From Pseudomonadota bacterium (lineage in GTDB: Bacteria; Pseudomonadota; Alphaproteobacteria; Reyranellales; Reyranellaceae): a stretch of DNA of 64,000 nucleotides. A program made the translations under genes and the position numbers. Numbering within the stretch: the stretch's first letter is position 1; the number at the start of each line of letters is the position of its first letter. Shown piece by piece: positions 57,686 to 64,000 of the stretch. Location of the stretch: positions 1 to 64,000 of the forward strand of contig JAIUOX010000007.1 of assembly GCA_020160955.1 (NCBI GenBank). The letters run 5' to 3'. Below the pieces are notes generated by a model, which worked only from the letters and a program-made list of their open reading frames with translations, did not search any database and was not told the origin of the DNA.

Positions 57686-58447
57686 CTAGGCTTTTGCTAG
57701 CCAAGCTGATGCGGATTCGACGGTTTCAAACAGTTCGATTTTCCGCTCCGCGCCGCCCAGCGCTTTGAAGCGCTCCACAGCAGCGCGACCGTGTGCCGAG
57801 GTCGCAACGGCACCAATGTTGCCCCTGGGGTCAAAAGCTGAATTTTCCCGTACTCGCCGGCCGAGGAGGTCAAAATCCTCGTCATTTAAGCGGCTGTCTA
57901 GGCTTCTGGCATCGAAGAGCTTTGCATACGGCATGGCCCCTGCGCTGGCTAATTTGTCGAAGTAGTCGAGCATTTCGCCTAGAAAGATGGGTCCCTGTGC
58001 CCTCACGCGCACAAGCCGATGTGAGTGATCGATCTCCACGAGCAGTCCGCCACCAATTAACTTTACGCCACGGTAGGATTCTAGAGTTGCACTGACTACG
58101 GCAATCAGGTCGTCGGCCTTATAGGGCTTCGCTATCCATCCAAGTGGATGAGCCGGCTCTGCCAGTCGACGATTCTCCGCGTTACCAGATGCCGAAACAA
58201 ACAGGGAGCGAATGCCGGTTTTCACAAAGATTTCTATCGCGGCAGAAATGCCACTCGAGCCGTCCGCCAAATTTACATCCATCAATATGATGTCCGGCCG
58301 TGACTTGAGAGCAGCGGACACAGCTGTCGTGTGTTGGTTTGCCATTGCCACCACCTCGAAGCCGGCTGACTCAAGAATGTCCTGAGCCAACGTTGCCAAA
58401 AGGAATTCGTCTTCCACGATCAGCAAGCGTCCCGTCGCGGTTGGCAT
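57686..58447 (-). CDS. Response regulator receiver with STAS/SpoIIAA-like C-terminal domain
   Basis: A 253-residue signalling protein. The receiver (1-125) has acidic residues in LLIVEDEFLLATL, Asp57-type phosphoacceptor in DIILMDVNLADGSSG and Lys in LGWIAKPYKADDLI. Residues 140-253 (VEIDHSHRLVRVRAQGPIFL; YAKLFDARSLDSRLNDEDFD; LGGAERKIELFETVESASAW) resemble a SpoIIAA/STAS-like domain. The start at 58447 has GGAG at good spacing; ATG 58474 is an alternative. There is no DNA-binding domain, so output is probably through protein contact. Confidence 0.82.
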   Translation of the reverse strand: MPTATGRLLIVEDEFLLATLAQDILESAGFEVVAMANQHTTAVSAALKSRPDIILMDVNLADGSSGISAAIEIFVKTGIRSLFVSASGNAENRRLAEPAHPLGWIAKPYKADDLIAVVSATLESYRGVKLIGGGLLVEIDHSHRLVRVRAQGPIFLGEMLDYFDKLASAGAMPYAKLFDARSLDSRLNDEDFDLLGRRVRENSAFDPRGNIGAVATSAHGRAAVERFKALGGAERKIELFETVESASAWLAKA

Positions 58448-58793
58448 AAGTACTCCGTGCGCATGAAAGCTCATTTGCGCTTCTACGCTAGGTGGCGTTG
58501 CGGAGATCCGATTCGTGCGCTTTTGTACAATGAATGCGACTCCGCACGTTCGCATGGCAAACCCCCATGCCCACTTCAGTACAAGTGAAAGGGGAGCAGG
58601 TCAGCGCGCTGCGCTGCGCTCAACGCGACCGGCCGACGAGCGACTTTGAGACCTTGTTGCCCCTTAGTCTGTCACTGAATTCGACAATTGATGGCTCCTC
58701 CTCTGCCATCGAAAGCCGATGGGCTCTGATGCGAAGCGCACGAGCGCAGGTTCCTTGGGGCTCGATCGTGTTAGCAGGCCACGAGTTACTCTA
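58448..58793. other. Gene-free stretch of about 350 bases
   Basis: Only shadow ORFs occur. It separates the response regulator from the histidine kinase remnant. No promoter, repeat or RNA structure is clear. Confidence 0.35.
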
Positions 58794-59235
58794 TCAATTC
58801 GGTAGCCGGACCCTAACTTTAAGTCCTCCCAGACTTGAGCGTTGGAAGCCCAGGGAGCCGCGGTGCACGTCGACCAGGTCCGAGACGATCGACAGGCCGA
58901 GCCCCCATCCCGGCACCTTCTCGTCAAGCCGCTTGCCCCGGCCGACAAACTCGACTTCGCGCGCGGCGTCGAGTCCCGGCCCGTCGTCCTCGATGTCGAG
59001 CGACAGTCCGCCGTCCGCCGCGGCCGCCGTCAGCCGCACGCGCCGGGTCGCCCACTTGCAGGCGTTCTCCAGCAGGTTGCCGACGATCTCCTCGAGATCC
59101 TCGCGGTGGCCACGGAACGCGGCGGCCTGGTCGGCCACGACCTCGATCGACAGGCCGCGCTCGCGGTAGACCTTCGACAGCACGGCCACCGCGGCCTCGG
59201 CCACCGGCCGCACCGGCGGGCGCGGCGCGTAGCGG
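58794..59235 (-). pseudogene. Histidine kinase C-terminal remnant (HATPase_c)
   Basis: The reverse strand encodes VYRERGLSIEVVADQAAAFR, GHREDLEEIVGNLLENACKW (N-box), DIEDDGPGLDAAREVEFVG (G1), and VPGWGLGLSIVSDLVDVHRG (G2) to a stop, the ATP-binding half of a PhoQ/EnvZ-type kinase. The part upstream of about 59235 no longer resembles a kinase: no H-box, HAMP or membrane helix exists, and the frame enters DNA that encodes the cytochrome remnant on the other strand. The gene is thus broken. It is much more GC-rich than the flanking DNA. Confidence 0.72.
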
Positions 59236-59281
59236 TGCCGGCCATCTCGCGGCCAACGGCGCGACGCGCGGGCTGGCCCGC

Positions 59282-59468
59282 AAGTAGATACGGTGGGTGG
59301 CGCCCGACGGCGCCCCCGTAGCGCGTCGCCGAGAACCCGGCCTTCCCGCGCAAGCACCCGTTCCCCGACGCCACCTGGCACGATTTCAAGGTCGTGACGA
59401 AGTCGAACTGCCTCGCGTGCCACACCCTTGCTGCCGAGGGCGATTTCGAAGCAGCGAAACGCCCGTAG
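59282..59468 (+). pseudogene. Diheme cytochrome c C-terminal remnant, frameshifted
   Basis: Forward frame from 59334 reads AENPAFPRKHPFPDATWHDF then KVVTKSNCLACHTLAAEGDF and EAAKRP before TAG. CLACH is a c-type heme site and the block matches the C-terminus of small diheme cytochromes c. The expected preceding segment WVAPDGAPVA appears just upstream in another frame. Removing one C near 59324 would join the two, so a one-base insertion is likely. No upstream part or first heme site is present. Confidence 0.7.
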
Positions 59469-59783
59469 CAGCGTTCGATGCCACTAACTTCTCAGCCAAT
59501 GCCACTAGGCTCGGCAGTGGCCTCGGTCGTGGATTTGGGTGGGATACGACCGAGGCCTGCCTTGCTGGGTTGGATGAAGACCCCAAGACAACGTTTGTAA
59601 TCTAATACTTGGGACGCGTCTGTTAGATCAGAAATAATGACGCACTGCCCAGAATTTGAGTGAAGACGGAAGCGCACCGCGACGCAGTCGCAATGGGGCA
59701 CCTAGTCCGCCTTTGAACAGAAGCGCAGGCGCAATGACATGCCGATTTTAATCCCGACATTGTCGACGCGCAGCCACTTACAG
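59469..59783. other. Gene-free stretch of about 315 bases
   Basis: Lies between the cytochrome remnant and the dmeF stop. No supported ORF, and no symmetric element was found. It is AT-richer than the remnants before it. Confidence 0.35.
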
Positions 59784-60752
59784 CTAGTCCATCTGGTCAT
59801 GCATCTCCGGACTGAGATGGATCTCGATCGTGGAGTGTACAATTTCTTCGTGAATTGCTAGCCGCCGGCGCACAGTCTCGGCGGTCAACTCCACATCGTG
59901 AGTTACGATCGTGAGGGCACAGGAATAGACGGACTTGCCCACGCGCCAGACATGCAGGTCGGTTACGCGGCTCTCGCCCGGTAGAGACGGGTCCTCCACG
60001 ACCTCGCGGATCTCCTCGACCACTGGGTGGTCCATCTCGCGGTCGAGTAGCACCTTGGCAGTCTCTCCGATCAGGCCTTTCGCCCAGACGGCGACGAGCA
60101 CCGCGCCGACAATGCCCATGGCCGGGTCGAGCCACGACCAGCCGAATATCCAGCCGCCGGCCAGCGCGGCAATTGCCAGCACGGACGTCGCTGCGTCGGC
60201 CAAAACGTGTACGTAGGCTGACCGTAGATTGAGGTCGTGCTTGTGGTCATGGTGGTGGTCGTGGTCATGGTCATGCGCGGGCCCGTGATCATGCACGCCG
60301 CCCAAGATGACGGCGCAGGCTGCGTTCACCAGCAGGCCACCGACGGCGACGACGATAGCCTCGGCATAGTGGATAGGCGTCGGCGAGAAAAGGCGCTCGA
60401 CCGAGGCGAAGGCCATCATCGCGGCGATGCCAGCCAGCAAGATGGCGCTGGCGAAGCCGCCAAGCACCTCGATCTTCCAGGTGCCGAAGGCGAAGCGGGG
60501 GTCTCGTGCAAACTGCCTTGCGCTGGCGTAAGCAAGGGCCGAGAGGCCGATAGCCAGTGCGTGGCTACTCATGTGCCATCCGTCGGCTAACAGGGCCATG
60601 GAGTTGAACCACCAGCCAGCGACGATCTCGACCACCATGGCGACAAGTGTAACCACAGTAACGATCTGCGTTCGCCTCTCGGCACTGCGGCTGCCGGCAT
60701 CAAACGTGTGGTCATGAACCCAAGAAGAGAGTTGTTCGGTATGCATGTGCAT
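59784..60752 (-). CDS. dmeF: CDF-family metal exporter, DmeF type
   Basis: A 322-residue cation diffusion facilitator. The N-terminal HDHTFD motif and the LADGWHMSSHALAIGLSALA membrane segment (Asp/His metal site) are DmeF hallmarks. A second site is HVLADAATSVLAIAALAGG (HxxxD). Between membrane helices 4 and 5 is a His/Asp-rich loop (HDHGPAHDHDHDHHHDHKHD). The C-terminal cytoplasmic domain ends with IEIHLSPEMHDQ. DmeF proteins export cobalt, nickel and other divalent metals in alphaproteobacteria using the proton gradient. The usual dmeR repressor gene is absent nearby. Confidence 0.92.
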   Translation of the reverse strand: MHMHTEQLSSWVHDHTFDAGSRSAERRTQIVTVVTLVAMVVEIVAGWWFNSMALLADGWHMSSHALAIGLSALAYASARQFARDPRFAFGTWKIEVLGGFASAILLAGIAAMMAFASVERLFSPTPIHYAEAIVVAVGGLLVNAACAVILGGVHDHGPAHDHDHDHHHDHKHDLNLRSAYVHVLADAATSVLAIAALAGGWIFGWSWLDPAMGIVGAVLVAVWAKGLIGETAKVLLDREMDHPVVEEIREVVEDPSLPGESRVTDLHVWRVGKSVYSCALTIVTHDVELTAETVRRRLAIHEEIVHSTIEIHLSPEMHDQMD

Positions 60753-60776
60753 CCTGTGAGGCCTTAAGCGCGATCG

Positions 60777-60789
60777 GGACGGGCCGTCC
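60777..60789. promoter_or_regulatory. Palindrome upstream of dmeF
   Basis: GGACGG-G-CCGTCC is a perfect 13-base palindrome 25-37 bases before the dmeF start in the divergent region with the glycosyltransferase gene. It could be an operator or a stem in the leader. Short GC palindromes are frequent, so support is slight. Confidence 0.25.
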
Positions 60790-60908
60790 TGCCGTCTACG
60801 CGCTCTGTACCGTTCAGTGCGGCGCGCCGCTAGCGCCTAATCGGCGCATAGGCACTGAATTTGCAATGGATCGCTCAGAAGTTGCTCCCTGTCGCAGATT
60901 GCAATCCA

Positions 60909-61919
60909 ATGGCTAACCACCTTCGCTGCTCTGTAATTATTCCCACCCGCGATTCATTGCGACATTTGCGGTTGGCACTGTCGTCGGTCCAGCAACAGGG
61001 GATTCGCGAAATCGAAATCCTGGTAATTGACGATGGCTCCACTGACGGGACCTCCGACTGGCTGGCTGAGCAGAGTTTCGACCGGCATCAACTACGCATT
61101 CTTCGTGGGCCCGGAAAGGGTCCGGCCATGGCACGCAATCTGGCGATCTCGAACGCCCGTGCCCCCTTCGTTGCGTTTCTCGACTCGGATGACATGTGGT
61201 GGCCATCCAAGCTTTCTCGGCAGCTGGCATTCCACGAGGCAAATTCTCACGTTGGGCTTTCTTTCACTGACTACCTGCATGTCGATGGTGATAGTCGAAG
61301 CTATGGTTCTTGCTTTCAGTACTGGCGCTTCAACGCGGGCGCGGACGCGGCGGCTTTCAAAATTTTGCAGGACGCTGAGGCGACGATTCTAGGTACCAAC
61401 GTTATCGGCACCTCTACCGTAATGGTGAGAGCATCTGATTTGAGAAGGTCTGGTGGCTTTTCAAACGTACTGCCGTCAGCGACGGACTGGGATCTCTGGC
61501 TTCGCCTCGCCGGGAGTGTGCGTATCGCGGCAACTCCTGCTACCCTGGCTACCTACTTGATCAATCGTCCAGGCAATATGACTTCCCGCGCCCAAGCGCG
61601 GATCGATGCGATTGAGGAAGTGTTGGCGCGGTATCGGCAGCAGGACAGTGCTGTTTACCGGCGGGCTCAGCGGCTCGTGAAAGCCCGCTTGGCTGAGGCA
61701 CGTGCAGACTCGCACCTGTTAGCCGACGAGCACTTTCAGGCGCTATTCGACCGCTTAAGGGTTCTGGCGATGCGGCCGAGCAGGCGGACTATCCGCGCCA
61801 CTGGTGGACAGGTTCGCAACGTGCTGCGCCTAGCGCAGCAATGGAGTGGAGGCGAAAACTGGATCCCGCGCGCTCCGACAGTCCAGCGGCCCGAAAGCGG
61901 CGGACCCGAAAGTTGTTGA
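60909..61919 (+). CDS. Glycosyltransferase family 2
   Basis: A 336-residue GT-A enzyme. Motifs are CSVIIPTRDSLRHLRLALSS at the N-terminus, ILVIDDGSTDGTSDWLAEQS, RILRGPGKGPAMARNLAISN, FVAFLDSDDMWWPSKLSRQL (DxD metal site) and SGGFSNVLPSATDWDLWLRL (acceptor-side D/ED motif). It transfers a sugar from a nucleotide donor to a surface glycan. The ATG at 60909 gives the standard start; the 16 codons upstream are not needed. No polysaccharide cluster accompanies it. Confidence 0.92.
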   Translation: MANHLRCSVIIPTRDSLRHLRLALSSVQQQGIREIEILVIDDGSTDGTSDWLAEQSFDRHQLRILRGPGKGPAMARNLAISNARAPFVAFLDSDDMWWPSKLSRQLAFHEANSHVGLSFTDYLHVDGDSRSYGSCFQYWRFNAGADAAAFKILQDAEATILGTNVIGTSTVMVRASDLRRSGGFSNVLPSATDWDLWLRLAGSVRIAATPATLATYLINRPGNMTSRAQARIDAIEEVLARYRQQDSAVYRRAQRLVKARLAEARADSHLLADEHFQALFDRLRVLAMRPSRRTIRATGGQVRNVLRLAQQWSGGENWIPRAPTVQRPESGGPESC

Positions 61920-61949
61920 TCAGTCTTTGGAACTCGCCGATTGGGTCAC

Positions 61950-62870
61950 TTACGCCCGGAAGCCAATTCGCCATAGCGGCTTGATCGCTTCCATGATCGC
62001 CACCACGCAGAGGCCGGCCGCCAGCGACACGGCGAGGTCGTCGAGATGCAGCGGGCCGAACCGGAACAGATCCATCGCCGGCGGCCAGGTGAGCGCGATC
62101 GTCAATACGCCGGCAACCAGCGACAGAAGGAACCACAGGAAGAAGTTCGGACGCCGCAGAGCCATGGACAAAGATGACGAGAAGGAGCGATTCACGACGA
62201 TCAACCCGACATTGATCAGGACGAGCGAGGTGAACATGAGGGCGCGCAATTCGTCGGCCGGCATGTCGCGGCCGATGCCCACGACCAGCACGACCGCGAG
62301 TGCTGCGAGCGCCAGGCCGCCCTGCACGAGGCTGAAAACCATCATCGAGGGCGACAGCAGGCGGCTGTCCTCGGCCCGTGGCGGCCGCTGCATCAGATCC
62401 CGCTCTTCCGCCTCGGCCTCGAAGGCAATCGAGCAGACCGGATCGATGACCATCTCGAGGAACGCGATGTGTATGGGACTGAGCATGAACGGCAGGCCGA
62501 ACAGCAGTGGCAACAGCGCCAGGCCCGCGATGGGTATGTGCACCGCCACGATGTAGGCGCTCGCCTTCCGGAGATTGTCGTAGATGCGCCGTCCCAGGCG
62601 AATGGTCCGCACGATCGAGCCGAAATCGTCATCGAGAAGCACAATGGCGGACGCCTCGCGCGCGACGTCGGTGCCGCGCCCCCCCATCGCGACACCGATA
62701 TGCGCGGCCCGCAGCGCCGGCGCATCGTTCACGCCGTCGCCCGTCATCGCCACCACCTCGCGGTCGGCTTTCAGGGCCTGCACGAGGCGCAGCTTCTGCT
62801 CCGGCATGATTCGCGCGAACACGTTGGTGGAACGCACGGACTCGCGCAGAGCCGCGTCGTCGAGGCGAGT
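61950..62870 (-). CDS. P-type cation-transporting ATPase, C-terminal fragment
   Basis: About 305 codons of the C-terminal part. It reads LDDAALRESV then RSTNVFARIMPEQKLRLVQA, MTGDGVNDAPALRAAHIGVA (P-domain hinge), VLLDDDFGSIVRTIRLGRRI, and six membrane segments ending near MEAIKPLWRIGF. This is the P2-type (Ca2+-ATPase/MgtA-like) arrangement. The phosphorylation motif DKTGT and all N-terminal parts are missing: homology stops at about 62870, where the frame runs into an unrelated histidine kinase gene. The first visible start codon (GTG 62837) is internal to the family, so the gene is truncated, not complete. Confidence 0.85.
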   Translation of the reverse strand, partial: TRLDDAALRESVRSTNVFARIMPEQKLRLVQALKADREVVAMTGDGVNDAPALRAAHIGVAMGGRGTDVAREASAIVLLDDDFGSIVRTIRLGRRIYDNLRKASAYIVAVHIPIAGLALLPLLFGLPFMLSPIHIAFLEMVIDPVCSIAFEAEAEERDLMQRPPRAEDSRLLSPSMMVFSLVQGGLALAALAVVLVVGIGRDMPADELRALMFTSLVLINVGLIVVNRSFSSSLSMALRRPNFFLWFLLSLVAGVLTIALTWPPAMDLFRFGPLHLDDLAVSLAAGLCVVAIMEAIKPLWRIGFRA

Positions 62871-62885
62871 GCCTGCTTGAGGAGC
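62871..62885. other. Junction between unrelated truncated genes
   Basis: On the reverse strand the kinase homology ends at GRLPVAL (down to about 62885) and P-type ATPase homology begins at GTRLDD (from about 62870). Both genes lose their expected continuation here, in the same 15 bases. No insertion sequence, repeat or att-like site is visible at the join. Confidence 0.65.
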
Positions 62886-63940
62886 GCGACGGGGAGCCGG
62901 CCGGCCGAGCCGGCCGGGGTCTCGACGAGGTCGTAGGACACCCGGCGGGCCGGGGTCGTGCAGGCCTCGACGAGGGTGGGCAAGTCGGCGAGCGTCGGCT
63001 GCGGGGTGCGGTCGGACGGGCCGGACACGGCATCCGGGCGTTCCACCTCGCGCAGCGTGCCGAGCAGCCCGCGCATCGAGCTGACGGCCTCGCGGGAGGA
63101 GCCCTCGATGCCCTCGAGCGCCCGCTCGGTCGCGCGGGGGTCACGGCCCATGACCCGGCGCGCGGCGGCCGCCTGGATGCCGATGACCGAGACGTGGTGG
63201 GCCACGACGTCGTGGAGCTCGCGCGCGATCCGCAGCCGCTCCTCGGTGACGGCCCGGTGGCGCAGCTCCTCGGTCTGGGTCGTGATCGTCGCGGCCTGCC
63301 GCTCGAGCACCGCCCGGTCGCGCGCCGAGCGCCACTGCATCTGGCCGATGACGACCGCCCCGCCGAAGTAGACGACGTTGATGACGAGGGTGAGCAGGAC
63401 GCCCGCGGGGATCTGCGGGAGGACGCCGTAGCGGCGGCTCGCGTCGGTGCCGTCGAGGAACTCCTGGGCCGCGTTGCCGACCGCGAACTGGAGGGCGATC
63501 CACGCGAACATGACGACGACGATGACCCCGACGACGACGAGCATCCAGCGCCGGTCGCGGGCCCAGGCGACCCCCGACATGAGCGCGACGAAGTAGACGA
63601 CCTGCATCGTGAACTGGCCCATGACCATCGGCATCGTCACGCCGACGACGATCATGTGCACCGCCGCGAGCCCCGCGACGAGCACCGGCCACCGGCGGCG
63701 ACCGACGAGCAGGGCCGAGCCGGTGACGACGGCGACCCACTGCACCCACCAGGCCGCCTCGACCTTGTCGAGGACGCCGACGCTGCGGACGAGCTCGAGC
63801 GAGACGAGGCCGAAGAGGACGACCGCGACGGCGGTCAGCACGTCGCTGCGGCCGACCGGCGGCGACGGGCGCTCCCAGCGGTCGTCGGCGCCGAACCAGC
63901 GCAGCACGCGGGCGCCGAGGCTCGGGCGGGGGTCGGGCAT
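62886..63940 (-). CDS. Actinobacterial-type sensor histidine kinase, C-terminally truncated
   Basis: About 352 codons of a NarL-family (HisKA_3) kinase: a basic N-terminus, four or more membrane helices (VLTAVAVVLFGLVSLELVRS; WWVQWVAVVTGSALLVGRRR; WMLVVVGVIVVVMFAWIAL; VLLTLVINVVYFGGAVVIG), then the H-box RIARELHDVVAHHVSVIGIQ and AAARRVMGRDPRATERALEG. The HATPase domain should begin after GRLPVAL but is missing. Protein style, extreme GC at all codon positions and Asp/Val-rich codon runs are typical of Actinobacteria and unlike the rest of the window. The 60 bases upstream of the ATG are also very GC-rich. Confidence 0.8.
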
Positions 63941-64000
63941 GGCTCCCAGCCTAGGTCGGGCGCGCCCACGTGGCCCTCCCCCGCGAGGAGGAGCGGCACC

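Noticed and set aside
62629..63749. Minus-strand ORFs of 171 and 202 codons overlapping the terminal histidine kinase
   Set aside because: Arg/Ala/Gly-rich shadows of the extremely GC-rich kinase gene.

Overview
The window looks like chromosomal DNA of a high-GC alphaproteobacterium. The evidence is the very GC-rich third codon positions, frequent GTG and TTG starts, ATGA and TGATG gene overlaps, a GcvA-type LysR regulator, CaiB, LLM and DUF2848-type catabolic genes, an FNR/FixK-type TTGAT-N4-ATCAA box pair, and a NasS/NasT-controlled assimilatory nitrate operon. A Reyranella- or Bradyrhizobium-like relative is plausible, but I cannot name the genus from sequence alone. No rRNA, tRNA, CRISPR array or intact transposase was seen.

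Layout. 0-8.9 kb: end of an M20 peptidase, then leuC-leuD with a TPR protein upstream and a DMT exporter downstream, a DUF1127/gcvA divergent pair, an LLM monooxygenase with a MarR regulator and an FMN-binding protein, and a NYN-domain protein. 8.9-15.4 kb: a polyamine/opine-type ABC transporter (two permeases, ATPase, Tat-exported binding protein) beside two tandem amidohydrolases. 15.4-21.8 kb: a P-loop kinase-like protein, two small lipoproteins, a polysaccharide deacetylase-like protein, and a CaiB/DUF2848/hydro-lyase/SDR catabolic cluster. 22.3-36.9 kb: a membrane Ser/Thr kinase with C-terminal MORN repeats, then nasT and the nitrate operon nasS-nrtA-nrtB-nrtD-nirA-flavoprotein-nasA-cysG. 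37-47.3 kb: DUF882, macro-domain, DUF924, M20, copper-storage and DedA genes, a sulfatase, a stress protein, a rhodanese, a diiron protein and an FMN protein that each carry an FNR box, and a sigma-54 response regulator.

The best-resolved system is the nitrate operon control region. A -24/-12 (RpoN) promoter at 25129-25144 would start transcription at the foot of the first of two perfect 8-bp hairpins. Both have A-x-x-G-x-x hexaloops, the signature of ANTAR-protein target RNA. A third short hairpin with the same loop type forms the 5' arm of an intrinsic terminator just before nasS. NasT (an ANTAR antiterminator), encoded immediately upstream, is the obvious ligand. NasS, the nitrate-sensing inhibitor of NasT, lies behind the attenuator. 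Downstream genes import nitrate (nrtABD), reduce it to nitrite and ammonium (nasA, nirA, with an Fe-S flavoprotein as probable electron donor) and make siroheme (cysG).

From about 47.3 kb the composition becomes visibly less GC-rich and the content changes to unfamiliar secreted, membrane and signalling proteins, with decayed genes (a histidine kinase C-terminus head-to-head with a frameshifted diheme cytochrome c tail), then a DmeF metal exporter and a glycosyltransferase. At about 62.87-62.89 kb a truncated P-type ATPase is joined mid-gene to a truncated actinobacterial-type histidine kinase. This is probably an assembly chimera or contaminant, so I would not trust the last ~1.1 kb as part of the same genome. 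Two families of dispersed palindromic repeats (three and two copies) punctuate the first 44 kb.
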